Positions 7,755-15,013 of a stretch of 64,000 nucleotides of DNA are shown in pieces. This DNA is from an uncultured Actinomycetes bacterium (GTDB taxonomy: Bacteria > Actinomycetota > Acidimicrobiia > Acidimicrobiales > Microtrichaceae), in the NCBI GenBank assembly GCA_903852755.1, contig CAINRS010000043.1, positions 36,223 through 100,222 on the forward strand. Reading direction: 5' to 3'. How positions within the stretch are numbered: position 1 is the stretch's first letter; every line of letters begins with the position of its first letter. The notes under the pieces are model-generated. The model saw only the letters and a list, made by a program, of their open reading frames with translations. It had not been told where the DNA came from and did not search any database. Position numbers and translations under genes: made by a program.

Positions 7755-8273
7755 GTGGACCTGGACGCACTGATCGACGTCGACGTCCCGCAGGACCTCC
7801 CGGCGGCGTCGATGGAGGACCTCCGGCGGGCCCGGAACGAGCTGCAGGAGGTCGAGAACGGGCTCTCGTACGCGCGCCGCATGATCCAGGGACGGCTCGA
7901 CACGGTGGCGGCCGAGGTCGAGCTCCGCTCGTCCGACGGCCCGTCGGACGACTCGGTGGTGGACCGGCTCCCCGCAGCGTTGGCGGCCGGTACCCGCAGC
8001 GCCGGGCTCCCGCGCCCCCCGCAGGACCTCGAACCGCCCGAGTGGGTCGACTCGCTCGTCGCCGAACTCGACGCCGTCGTCGGACCGGTCGAACTGGGGC
8101 GACTCTCCGAGCTCGACGCCGACCGGCTCCGGGTCATCACCGACGGCCTCGCAGCGTTCGAGCAGTCGGTCTCCTCCGCCCGGCGTGAGGTCCACGCCCG
8201 GATCGACCGGCTCCAGGAGCAACTCGTCGAGCGGTACCGGGCCGGAGCGTCGGTCGACGACCTGCTGCCCTGA
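7755..8273 (+). CDS. RsiG-like protein with two c-di-GMP-binding motifs
   Basis: The 172-residue protein is almost all helix. It carries two copies of the signature described for Streptomyces RsiG, the anti-sigma factor that holds WhiG when loaded with c-di-GMP: E(X)3S(X)2R(X)3Q(X)3D. Copy 1 is exact (E34, S38, R41, Q45, D49). Copy 2 is E136, S140, R143, H147, D151, with His for Gln. The two lie in helices separated by a Pro-rich linker (about 80-98), as in a coiled-coil hairpin. Known of the family: two motifs on one chain bind a c-di-GMP dimer. Inferred: this protein senses c-di-GMP and restrains a sigma factor encoded elsewhere. No WhiG/FliA gene is in this window. Confidence 0.72.
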   Translation: MDLDALIDVDVPQDLPAASMEDLRRARNELQEVENGLSYARRMIQGRLDTVAAEVELRSSDGPSDDSVVDRLPAALAAGTRSAGLPRPPQDLEPPEWVDSLVAELDAVVGPVELGRLSELDADRLRVITDGLAAFEQSVSSARREVHARIDRLQEQLVERYRAGASVDDLLP

Positions 8274-8300
8274 GGTCGGCCGAGTCCTCCGGTACGACCG

Positions 8301-8378
8301 GATGGGCCCCACCGATGGGCCCCACTGATGGGCCCCACCGATGGGCCCGACCGACGTGCCTGACCGACGCACTTGACC
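8301..8378. repeat. 13-bp tandem repeat, four good and two decayed copies
   Basis: The unit GATGGGCCCCACC repeats at 8301, 8314, 8327 and 8340 with single-base changes. Two degenerate units (8353, 8366) keep only GA at the start and GACC at the end. The array ends about 40 bases before the -10 box of the HTH gene. Each unit contains GGGCCC, so units could also pair with each other. Confidence 0.95.
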
Positions 8379-8419
8379 CGCGGGTCCGGCGCGATCGGGG
8401 TGCGGTGGCCGACCCGCAG

Positions 8420-8425
8420 TAGCCT
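8420..8425 (+). promoter_or_regulatory. -10 box (TAGCCT) of the HTH gene
   Basis: TAGCCT is 7 bases before the GTG at 8433, pointing to a leaderless mRNA and supporting that start over the longer upstream frame. Confidence 0.5.
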
Positions 8426-8432
8426 CGATCCG

Positions 8433-8852
8433 GTGAAGGACGACCTCGACCGCCGTTGGCAGGACCTCGGCGAGTTCATCCGTGAGCAGCGCAACGTCGG
8501 GCAGATGTCGCTCCGTCGTCTCGCCGACCTCGCCGGTGTGTCGAATCCGTACCTCTCCCAGATCGAGCGGGGTCTCCGCCGACCGTCGGCCGAGATCCTC
8601 CAGCAGATCGCCAGGGCGCTCGAGATCTCCTCGGAGTCCCTCTACATCCGGGCCGGGATCCTCGACCCGCCGAGCTCCACGGTCGACCCGATCGTCGAGA
8701 TCCGACGCGACCAGTCCCTCACCGAGGAGCAGCGCAAGTCGCTGATCCGCATCTACGAGTCGTTCCGACGGGAGAACGAGCTGACCGGCGTCGTCGCAGC
8801 GCCGGTCGCACCGGGGGCCGGGCAGACCGCCGACCAGCCGCCGGCCGTCTGA
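8433..8852 (+). CDS. XRE-family helix-turn-helix regulator
   Basis: A 139-residue protein with an N-terminal Cro/CI-type HTH (about 10-70): S-L-R-R-L-A-D-L-A-G-V-S-N-P-Y-L-S-Q-I-E-R-G followed by L-R-R-P-S-A. This form is widespread and highly conserved in actinobacteria. The C-terminal half has a short helix and an Ala/Pro tail, with no obvious ligand domain. GTG 8433 was chosen over an upstream frame extension because of the leaderless -10 box and because VKDDL fits the family N-terminus. It precedes mshA by 8 bases and may be co-transcribed. Confidence 0.85.
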   Translation: MKDDLDRRWQDLGEFIREQRNVGQMSLRRLADLAGVSNPYLSQIERGLRRPSAEILQQIARALEISSESLYIRAGILDPPSSTVDPIVEIRRDQSLTEEQRKSLIRIYESFRRENELTGVVAAPVAPGAGQTADQPPAV

Positions 8853-8860
8853 GGCACGTC

Positions 8861-10069
8861 GTGACCTCGGTCGCCGTCCTGTCGCTGCACACCTCGCCGC
8901 TGGCACTCCCCGGCGTCGGTGACTCGGGCGGGATGAACGTCTACGTGCGCGAGCTCGCGGGCGGACTCGGCCGGGCCGGGGTCGACGTCCGGGTGTTCAC
9001 CCGTCGGTGGGCCGAGGACCTGCCCGAGCGCGTCGTGGTCGAACCCGGGGTCGAGGTCGTCCACGTGGCCGCCGGCCCCCCGGACCTGGCCAAGGAGGCG
9101 CTGCCGCCCGTCGTCGACGAGTTCGCCCACGGTGTGGCGGTGGACATCGAACGCCGACCGGTCGACGTCCTCCACGCCAACTACTGGTTGTCCGCCGTGG
9201 CGGGACACGACCTGAAGCACCGGATCGACCTGCCGCTCGTGTCCACCTTCCACACGCTCGCCCGGGTCAAGGCCGACTCCGGTGACCCCGAGCCCGAGTC
9301 CCGGGTGGCGGCCGAGTCACGCGTGATCGGTTGCTGCGACACGATCTGCGCCTCGAACACGGTCGAGGCGGCGCAGCTCGTCGAGCTCTACGGGGCGGAG
9401 CCGACGAGGATCGAGATCGTGCCGCCCGGTGTGGATCGGGCGTTCTTCTCCCCGGGCGACCGGGCCGGAGCCCGGCGCGCCCTCGGGTTGGTCGACCGGC
9501 CGACGGTACTGTTCGTAGGTCGGATCCAGCCGCTCAAGGGCCCGGTGATCGCCGTCGAGGCGCTCGCCGCCATGCGGAACCGCGAGGCGCAGCTGATCGT
9601 GGTCGGTGGGCCCAGCGGCGTCGACGGCGACGAGGAGTGGGGACGGCTCCTCGAGGCGGTGGACCGGAACGACCTCCGGTCCCGGGTGCGGTTCGTCCCG
9701 GCGCAGCCGCACCACGTCCTGTCGACCTACTACCGGTCCGCCGACGTGGTGGTCGTCCCGTCGAGGTCGGAGTCGTTCGGACTCGTGGCACTCGAGGCGG
9801 CTGCGTGCGGCCGGCCGGTGGTCGGCGCTGCGGTGGGGGGTCTGCGAACCCTCGTCGAACACGGCCACACCGGGTACCTGGTCGACAGCCGTGCACCTGC
9901 GGAGTTCGCCGCCCGGATCGACGACCTCGTCGAGCATCCGGCACGTGCTGCTGCCATGGGCAGGGCGGCCGCCGAGCTCGCCTCGGGGTTCTCGTGGTCG
10001 ACCACCTCGGCCCGGCTCCGACGTCTGTACGCGGATCTCGCCCTGCGGACGCCGACGAGGTGTGCGTGA
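8861..10069 (+). CDS. mshA: D-inositol-3-phosphate glycosyltransferase (mycothiol biosynthesis)
   Basis: The 402-residue GT4/GT-B enzyme fits MshA, which joins UDP-GlcNAc to 1L-myo-inositol-1-phosphate in the first step of mycothiol synthesis. Hallmarks are the N-terminal loop P-G-V-G-D-S-G-G-M-N-V-Y-V, the acceptor-side H-A-N-Y-W-L-S and F-H-T-L-A-R-V-K, and in the donor half P-P-G-V-D, V-G-R-I-Q-P-L-K-G and the E-S-F-G-L-V-A-L-E-A pair. The length is close to the family norm. It overlaps the YbjN gene by GTGA, the same neighbour as in other actinobacteria. Cytoplasmic. Confidence 0.88.
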   Translation: MTSVAVLSLHTSPLALPGVGDSGGMNVYVRELAGGLGRAGVDVRVFTRRWAEDLPERVVVEPGVEVVHVAAGPPDLAKEALPPVVDEFAHGVAVDIERRPVDVLHANYWLSAVAGHDLKHRIDLPLVSTFHTLARVKADSGDPEPESRVAAESRVIGCCDTICASNTVEAAQLVELYGAEPTRIEIVPPGVDRAFFSPGDRAGARRALGLVDRPTVLFVGRIQPLKGPVIAVEALAAMRNREAQLIVVGGPSGVDGDEEWGRLLEAVDRNDLRSRVRFVPAQPHHVLSTYYRSADVVVVPSRSESFGLVALEAAACGRPVVGAAVGGLRTLVEHGHTGYLVDSRAPAEFAARIDDLVEHPARAAAMGRAAAELASGFSWSTTSARLRRLYADLALRTPTRCA

Positions 10070-10539
10070 GCGACGGACGACGCCCGCCCGACCCGGCGGT
10101 GCGACGCCGGTCGCTCGACCTCGTCGAGTCCTGGCTCGACCGCCTCGTCGTCGAGAACCCGGTGGTCCAGGCCGTGGAGCGCGACGAGGATCCGGATGTC
10201 GACCGCTGGTTCGTCCGGGTCACCGGTGAGGAGAAGTCGGTGTTCTCGGTGTGGTTCCACATGCAGCAGCGGTCGCTGCACGTCGAGACCTACGTGATGC
10301 CGGCACCGGTCGAGCGACACGCCGAGTGCTACGAGTACCTGCTCCGCCGCAACGTGGCGCTGCGCGGTCTGGCCTTCGCGATCGGTGACGAGGACGCCGT
10401 GTACCTGGTCGGCTCGGTCCTCCTCGAGCACCTCGACGAGTTCGAGCTCGACCGCCTGCTCGGCAGCGTCTACGCCTACGTCGAGCAGCACTTCCGGCCG
10501 GCCATGCGGATCGGCTACGGCAGCCGCTTCGGTGGGTGA
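10066..10539 (+). CDS. YbjN domain-containing protein
   Basis: A 157-residue protein with the secretion-chaperone-like YbjN fold: an N-terminal helix (about 12-30), W-F-V-R-V-T-G-E-E-K and VFSVWFHMQQRSLHVETYV strands, and a C-terminal helical part with D-E-F-E-L-D-R-L-L-G. The start GTG at 10066 overlaps the mshA stop (GTGA). Function is unknown. The recurrent mshA-ybjN pairing hints at a role near thiol or stress metabolism, but that is only context. Confidence 0.8.
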   Translation: MSDGRRPPDPAVRRRSLDLVESWLDRLVVENPVVQAVERDEDPDVDRWFVRVTGEEKSVFSVWFHMQQRSLHVETYVMPAPVERHAECYEYLLRRNVALRGLAFAIGDEDAVYLVGSVLLEHLDEFELDRLLGSVYAYVEQHFRPAMRIGYGSRFGG

Positions 10540-10633
10540 GCCCCGGGTGCTGCGACCCGTCGACGCCCCTGCTCCCCGGTCGTAGGGTCGCCGCACCGGG
10601 TCGGTCGTGGGGAAGCGCGGCCGACCCGGCCGG

Positions 10634-10639
10634 TACGCT
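10634..10639 (+). promoter_or_regulatory. -10 box (TACGCT) of proC
   Basis: TACGCT is 8 bases before the GTG at 10648, the leaderless arrangement. Confidence 0.45.
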
Positions 10640-10647
10640 CCGACGCT

Positions 10648-11520
10648 GTGACCTCCACCGGACCCGGGTCCAGCGCCCCGGTCGAACTGCTCTTCCTCGG
10701 CGGCGGCCGGATGGGGGCAGCGCTCATCGGCGGCCTGCTCGCCGCTGGGCGACCGCTCGGGAGCGTGGCCGTCGTCGAGCGCGACGCCCGGCGGCGGTCC
10801 GAGTTGTCCGGGGAGTTCCCCGGCCTGCGCGTCGAGCCGTCGCCCGTTCCGGCACGCACGGTCGTGGTGTGCACGAAGCCCGGTGACGTGCTCGATGCGG
10901 TCGGTGCCGCGGCGACGGTCGGCCTGGAGCAGGTGGTGTCGATCGCCGCCGGCGTGGGCACCGGCGCGATCGAGTCGGTGGTGGGAGCGGTCCCGGTGGT
11001 CCGGGCCATGCCGAACACCCCCGCGCTCCTCGGCGCAGCGGCCACTGCCATCGCCGCCGGGTCCCACGCGGGACCCCAGGCGCTCGACGAGGCCGAGGCG
11101 CTCCTCGCCACGGTGGGCACGGTCGTGCGGGTGGACGAGCAGGCACTCGACGCCGTCACGGCGGTCTCCGGTTCGGGTCCGGCGTACGTCTTCCTGCTCG
11201 CCGAGCACCTCGCCGCCGCCGGCGCCGACCTCGGCCTCCCCGACGACCTCGCTGCAGCACTGGTGCGCCAGACGGTCCTCGGTGCGGCACGGATGCTGTG
11301 CGAGACCGGTGACGACCCGCAGGGACTCCGGGCAGCGGTGACGTCGCCGGGTGGGACGACCGCGGCTGCGGTGGCGGCCTTCGACGACGCCGGGTTCGAC
11401 GCGATGGTCCGTCGGGCGGTCACCGCGGCCGCTCGACGCTCGGCGGAGCTGGGTGCAGCGTTCGGGCCGGGCGCTCCCGAGACCGGTGGTGCGGCCGAAC
11501 CGTCCGGTGACGAGCGGTAG
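10648..11520 (+). CDS. proC: Pyrroline-5-carboxylate reductase
   Basis: The 290-residue enzyme makes L-proline from pyrroline-5-carboxylate with NAD(P)H. A Rossmann motif L-G-G-G-R-M-G-A-A (about 15-25) is followed by the P5CR signature V-S-G-S-G-P-A-Y-V-F near 170, the helical dimer domain and S-P-G-G-T-T-A. Length is normal apart from a Gly/Ala/Pro tail of about 20 residues. Its TAG stop lies inside the -10 box of the next gene. Cytoplasmic, decameric in the family. Confidence 0.93.
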   Translation: MTSTGPGSSAPVELLFLGGGRMGAALIGGLLAAGRPLGSVAVVERDARRRSELSGEFPGLRVEPSPVPARTVVVCTKPGDVLDAVGAAATVGLEQVVSIAAGVGTGAIESVVGAVPVVRAMPNTPALLGAAATAIAAGSHAGPQALDEAEALLATVGTVVRVDEQALDAVTAVSGSGPAYVFLLAEHLAAAGADLGLPDDLAAALVRQTVLGAARMLCETGDDPQGLRAAVTSPGGTTAAAVAAFDDAGFDAMVRRAVTAAARRSAELGAAFGPGAPETGGAAEPSGDER

Positions 11521-11523
11521 GTT
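11518..11523 (+). promoter_or_regulatory. -10 box (TAGGTT) overlapping the proC stop
   Basis: TAGGTT ends 6 bases before the GTG at 11530. Its first three bases are the proC stop codon, so the SAM hydrolase gene probably has its own leaderless promoter. Confidence 0.45.
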
Positions 11524-11529
11524 CCGGAC

Positions 11530-12507
11530 GTGGTCGACCGGACACCCGAGGGCGAGCTGCGCTACGACACCGTGTCGTTCCTGTCCGACTACGGCCGGAC
11601 CGACGAGTTCGTGGGCGTCGTGCACTCGGTGCTCCACCAGCTCTGCCCCGGTGTGCGGATCGTCGACGTCTCGCACGACGTCCCGGCGTTCGACGTGCGG
11701 GCCGCCGGGCTGACGCTCGCCCGCAGCGTGCAGTACCTCGCTCCCGGGGTGGTCCTCGCCGTCGTCGACCCGGGGGTGGGCACGGCGCGCCGCAGGATCG
11801 CCGTCGAGGTGGGCGACGGCGCCTCCGTCCTGGTCGGCCCGGACAACGGACTGCTCGCGCCCGCAGTGGCCATGGTCGGCGGGGCCAGCCGTGCGGTCGT
11901 CCTGACCGACACCTCCCACCACCTCGAGGCCGCCGGCCCGCTCTTCGACGGGCGTGACGTGTTCGCCCCGGTCGCCGCCCGGCTCTGCGCGGGCGTCCCG
12001 CTCGAGGAGTTCGGCGAACCGATCGATCCGTCCGCCCTCGTCCCCGGGCTGATGGGCGTGTCCCGTGTCGAGGACGACGGCTCGATCGCGGCCGAGGTGC
12101 TCTGGGTCGACCGGTTCGGCAACGTGCAGCTCAACCTGGGACCCGACGACCTCGAGCCGGGGACGGAGTCGGTCGAGCTGCGCATCGCGGGCGTCTGGCA
12201 CTCGGCCCGGCGGGCCGGTTCGTTCTCCGAGGTCCCGCCGGGCGGCCTCGGACTGGTCGTCGACAGCTACGGCATGCTCGCCGTGGTCGCCGATCGGTCC
12301 TCGGCGGCCGAGGAACTCCGGGTCTCGAGCGGCGACGAGGTGCTCGTCATCGCGGGCGACGGGACGACGGGCGCCGGGACGACGGGGGCCGGGACGACGG
12401 GGGCGGGGACGAGAGGGGCCGGGACGACGACGCCGGTCCAGCTCGGCCGGAGCGGGGCACCCCCGGCTGCGGGTGCCGACGTGGTGACGACCGGAGAGGG
12501 GAGCTGA
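11530..12507 (+). CDS. SAM hydrolase / SAM hydroxide adenosyltransferase (DUF62)
   Basis: The 325-residue protein belongs to the DUF62 family, which cleaves S-adenosylmethionine to adenosine and methionine (chlorinases and fluorinases are relatives). The N-domain shows F-L-S-D-Y-G-R-x-D-E-F-V, V-D-V-S-H-D-V-P, V-V-D-P-G-V-G-T and V-G-P-D-N-G-L, the SAM-binding set; the C-domain carries V-D-R-F-G-N-V-Q-L-N. The chloride-specific insertion of halogenases is not seen. The last 50 residues are unusual: four Gly-Thr-Thr-Gly-Ala repeats, then a low-complexity tail, probably disordered. Confidence 0.88.
   Translation: MVDRTPEGELRYDTVSFLSDYGRTDEFVGVVHSVLHQLCPGVRIVDVSHDVPAFDVRAAGLTLARSVQYLAPGVVLAVVDPGVGTARRRIAVEVGDGASVLVGPDNGLLAPAVAMVGGASRAVVLTDTSHHLEAAGPLFDGRDVFAPVAARLCAGVPLEEFGEPIDPSALVPGLMGVSRVEDDGSIAAEVLWVDRFGNVQLNLGPDDLEPGTESVELRIAGVWHSARRAGSFSEVPPGGLGLVVDSYGMLAVVADRSSAAEELRVSSGDEVLVIAGDGTTGAGTTGAGTTGAGTRGAGTTTPVQLGRSGAPPAAGADVVTTGEGS
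12361..12429 (+). repeat. 15-bp coding tandem repeat in the SAM hydrolase tail
   Basis: Four in-frame 15-base units of the type GGGACGACGGGGGCC plus a partial fifth encode GTTGA repeats. The frame is kept, so repeat number can change without killing the gene. Confidence 0.93.
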
Positions 12508-12508
12508 G

Positions 12509-12598
12509 GTGCGACGGAACACGACGATCGCCCTGGTGATCCTGCTGGTCGTCATCTTCGGGGCGACCTTCCTGCAGTTGGTCGTCCTCGCCCGCTGA
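12509..12598 (+). CDS. 29-residue single-helix membrane peptide
   Basis: A short frame (GTG at 12509, TGA at 12596-12598) starts with a basic M-R-R-N-T-T and continues as one membrane helix I-A-L-V-I-L-L-V-V-I-F-G-A-T-F-L-Q, ending L-A-R. A good ribosome-binding stretch (GGAGAGGGG, 12492-12500) is 8 bases upstream. It lies 1 base after the SAM hydrolase stop and 23 bases before the acyl-CoA ligase. Composition and RBS argue for a real gene; no homologue was checked. Confidence 0.6.
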   Translation: MRRNTTIALVILLVVIFGATFLQLVVLAR

Positions 12599-12606
12599 GG
12601 GGCCGG

Positions 12607-12612
12607 TAGGGT
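12607..12612 (+). promoter_or_regulatory. -10 box (TAGGGT) of the acyl-CoA ligase gene
   Basis: TAGGGT lies 9 bases before the GTG at 12622, roughly the leaderless spacing. Confidence 0.35.
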
Positions 12613-12621
12613 GCGAGGCCG

Positions 12622-14115
12622 GTGAACCTGGCGAACGTGATCGAGGCGCACGACGCCGACCGGGTGGCGCTGATCAGTCGGGGGCGGACGACGACCTACG
12701 GCGAGCTCCGCGACCAGGTCGCCCGACTGCGTGGGGGACTGCAGCGCCTCGACCTCGAGCCGGGCGACCGGGTGGCCATCGTGGCGGCCAACAACTGGTA
12801 CGCCGTGGTCTCCTACCTCGCGGTCGTCGGGTCCGGACTGGTCGCGGTGCCGCTCAACCCCCAGAGCCCCGCACTCGAACTCCAGTGGGAGCTCGAGGCC
12901 GTCGGGGCGGCGGCGGTGGTCCTCGGGCCGACGGTGCAGAACACCTTCGCCTCGGCGGAGCTCGCTGCGGTCGGTTCGATCCGGCACGTGGTGCGGACCG
13001 GGTCGTCCGACGACGGCCTCGACCTCGACGAGCTCATGGCCGGCGACCCGGCCCCAGTGGTCGACGTGGCACCCGACGCCCTGGCCGTCCTCATCTTCAC
13101 CTCCGGGACGGCCGGTTCACCCAAGGCGGCGATGCTCACGCACGCGAACCTGTTCGCCAACATCCAGCAGGCGCTCGCTGCACAGCCGGAGCGCCAGGGT
13201 CTCGACGACGTCGTGTTCGGGCTGCTCCCGTTGTTCCACATCTTCGGGCTGAACGTCATGCTGGGACTGTCGCTCGCCACCGGCTCGCAGGTGCTCCTCG
13301 TCGAGCGCTTCGATCCGTCCTCGGCGTTCGAGGCGATCGAGCGCCACGGGGTGACGGTCATCGCCGGACCCCCGACGATGTGGGCGGCGTTCGCCGGGAT
13401 GCCCGGGGTCCCCGCCGAGGCGCTGGCCACCGTGCGCACGGCCGTGTCCGGCGCTGCGAAGCTCCCCGTCGAGGTGGCGCAGGCCGTGGAGGACCGGTTC
13501 GGGGTCCACATCGACGAGGGCTACGGCCTGACCGAGGCGTCCCCGGTGGTGACCTCGTCCGCCGGGACCGGTGCGCCGTTCGGGTCGGTCGGCGTCCCCG
13601 TTCCCGGCCTCGAGCTCCGCATCGTCGACGACTCGGGGGCCGACGTGCTCATCGGCGACGTCGGGAACCTGATCGTGCGCGGCCCGAACGTGTTCGCCGG
13701 GTACTGGGAGGACGCCGAGGCCACCGACCGGGTGATCGTCGACGGGTGGCTGCAGACAGGCGACATGGCCGTGGTCGACGACGCCGGGTGCATCTACATC
13801 GTCGACCGGGCCAAGGACCTCGTCATCGTGTCGGGGTTCAACGTCTACCCGGCCGAGGTCGAGGACGTCCTGCTCCACCACCCGGCGGTCGCAGGTTGTG
13901 CCGTGGTGGGGGTTCCGCACCCCTACACGGGTGAGACCATCCGCGCCTACGTGCAGGTGCACGAGGGGTTCTCGGTCGAGGAGGAGGAGCTCGTGGGGTT
14001 CTGCGCCGACCACCTGGCCCGGTACAAGTGCCCCAACAAGATCTGGTTCGTCGACGAGGTGCCCCACAGCGTGACGGGCAAGGTGCTCCGCCGACACCTA
14101 CGCGACGAGGCCTGA
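12622..14115 (+). CDS. AMP-forming acyl-CoA synthetase (fatty-acid CoA ligase family)
   Basis: The 497-residue ANL-superfamily enzyme activates a carboxylic acid as acyl-AMP and then forms the CoA thioester. Motifs in order: P-loop T-S-G-T-A-G-S-P-K (about 160), P-L-F-H-I-F-G-L-N, Y-G-L-T-E-A-S-P (about 300), T-G-D-M with the ribose-binding Asp, the K-D-L-V-I-V-S-G-F-N-V-Y-P hinge and the C-terminal catalytic Lys in V-T-G-K-V-L-R-R. All key residues are present. Chain length is not predictable. The stop codon starts a tandem repeat array. Confidence 0.9.
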   Translation: MNLANVIEAHDADRVALISRGRTTTYGELRDQVARLRGGLQRLDLEPGDRVAIVAANNWYAVVSYLAVVGSGLVAVPLNPQSPALELQWELEAVGAAAVVLGPTVQNTFASAELAAVGSIRHVVRTGSSDDGLDLDELMAGDPAPVVDVAPDALAVLIFTSGTAGSPKAAMLTHANLFANIQQALAAQPERQGLDDVVFGLLPLFHIFGLNVMLGLSLATGSQVLLVERFDPSSAFEAIERHGVTVIAGPPTMWAAFAGMPGVPAEALATVRTAVSGAAKLPVEVAQAVEDRFGVHIDEGYGLTEASPVVTSSAGTGAPFGSVGVPVPGLELRIVDDSGADVLIGDVGNLIVRGPNVFAGYWEDAEATDRVIVDGWLQTGDMAVVDDAGCIYIVDRAKDLVIVSGFNVYPAEVEDVLLHHPAVAGCAVVGVPHPYTGETIRAYVQVHEGFSVEEEELVGFCADHLARYKCPNKIWFVDEVPHSVTGKVLRRHLRDEA

Positions 14116-14164
14116 CCCCTCGAACTCGCCTGAGCCCTCGAACTCGCCCGACCCCTCGAACTCG
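14111..14164. repeat. 18-bp tandem repeat starting at the ligase stop codon
   Basis: Three units of the type CCTGACCCCTCGAACTCG sit at 14111, 14129 and 14147 with one to three changes. The first unit contains the TGA of the acyl-CoA ligase gene, and the last unit forms part of the left arm of the hairpin at 14157-14205. Confidence 0.9.
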
Positions 14165-14205
14165 TACGGCTGGTTCGCCTCAGGGCGACCGGCCGTACGA
14201 GTTCG
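14157..14205 (+). terminator. Long stem-loop between the acyl-CoA ligase and rex
   Basis: A perfect 14-bp inverted repeat (CGAACTCGTACGGC at 14157-14170 with 14192-14205) encloses 21 bases that can pair further (GGTTCGCC with GGGCGACC). No T-tract follows; a G-run comes instead. It may end transcription of the ligase gene or act as a regulatory structure before rex. Confidence 0.55.
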
Positions 14206-14246
14206 GATGGGTGGGGGGGGCTTTGTGGGGCCGTTCCGGGGCGCGT

Positions 14247-14252
14247 TACCGT
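14247..14252 (+). promoter_or_regulatory. -10 box (TACCGT) of rex
   Basis: TACCGT ends 6 bases before the ATG at 14259, which supports this start for rex and a leaderless message for the rex-hem operon. Confidence 0.5.
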
Positions 14253-14258
14253 CTCGGG

Positions 14259-14999
14259 ATGGTGAGCGAGGGTCCGCGCCGGAGTGTTCCGGACGCCGCG
14301 GTGGCCCGACTGCCGATCTACCACCGTTGCCTGCTCGAACTCGAGGCCGAGGGTCGGGCGACCGTCTCGTCGGAGCAGCTCGCCGAGCTCGCCGGCGTCA
14401 ACGCCGCCATGGTGCGCAAGGACCTCTCGTTGTTCGGCACCTACGGCACCCGAGGGGTGGGCTACAACGTGCCCCAGCTGCTCCTCGACCTGCGCCGGGA
14501 GCTGGGTCTCACGTCCAGCTGGCCGTGCGTGATCGTCGGTGCCGGCAACCTGGGTTCGGCCCTGGCCGCGTTCGGGGGGTTCCGGGAGCGGGGGTTCGAG
14601 GTCGTCGGCGTGGTCGACGTGGACCCCGACCGGATCGGTCGGCGGATCGCCTCGCTCACCGTGACCCACCAGAACGACCTCGAACGGATCATCTCCGAGC
14701 ACGGCGTCCTGATCGGTGTGGTCGCCGTACCACCGGGTGCGGCGCAGGAGGCCGCCGACCGGCTGGTCGACTGCGGTGTCCGCTCGATCCTGAACTTCGC
14801 ACCGACCGTGCTCGACGTGCCCGAGGGCGTCGGTGTCCGCAACGTCGACCTGGCCGTGGAGCTCCAGATCCTCGCCTTCCACGAGGGTCGGCGCGGTGAC
14901 GATCCCGGTCGACCCGTCGGTGGCGGAGCGGCCGGTGTCGGGCCGGCCGGTGGTGGAGCGGCCGGTGGTGGAGCGGTTGAGGAGTCGGCGAGCGCCTGA
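14259..14999 (+). CDS. rex: Redox-sensing transcriptional repressor Rex
   Basis: The 246-residue protein has an N-terminal winged helix (residues 1-80; L-P-I-Y-H-R-C-L and V-N-A-A-M-V-R-K-D-L-S), the Rex-typical G-T-R-G-V-G-Y, a Rossmann domain with V-G-A-G-N-L-G-S-A-L for NAD(H), and a final swapped helix D-L-A-V-E-L-Q-I-L. Rex releases DNA when NADH is high and represses respiratory genes. In Streptomyces it heads a rex-hemACD operon, as here. The extra 30-residue Gly/Ala/Val tail is repetitive and probably disordered. A putative Rex operator lies at 27131. Confidence 0.93.
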   Translation: MVSEGPRRSVPDAAVARLPIYHRCLLELEAEGRATVSSEQLAELAGVNAAMVRKDLSLFGTYGTRGVGYNVPQLLLDLRRELGLTSSWPCVIVGAGNLGSALAAFGGFRERGFEVVGVVDVDPDRIGRRIASLTVTHQNDLERIISEHGVLIGVVAVPPGAAQEAADRLVDCGVRSILNFAPTVLDVPEGVGVRNVDLAVELQILAFHEGRRGDDPGRPVGGGAAGVGPAGGGAAGGGAVEESASA

Positions 15000-15013
15000 G
15001 CGCCGCTGCCACC

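Noticed and set aside
8301..8378. Repeat array as a CRISPR
   Set aside because: Units are 13 bp, directly adjacent with no spacers, and no cas gene is present.
9730..12987. A 1085-codon open frame on the minus strand
   Set aside because: It lies antisense to mshA, ybjN, proC, the SAM hydrolase and the start of the ligase gene. Its product is Arg/Gly/Asp/His-rich without domains, typical of third-codon GC shadow frames.
14210..14245. TTTGTGGGG...TTCC upstream of rex as an autoregulatory Rex site
   Set aside because: Only the left half resembles TTGTGA; the right half lacks TCACAA, so the match is too weak.
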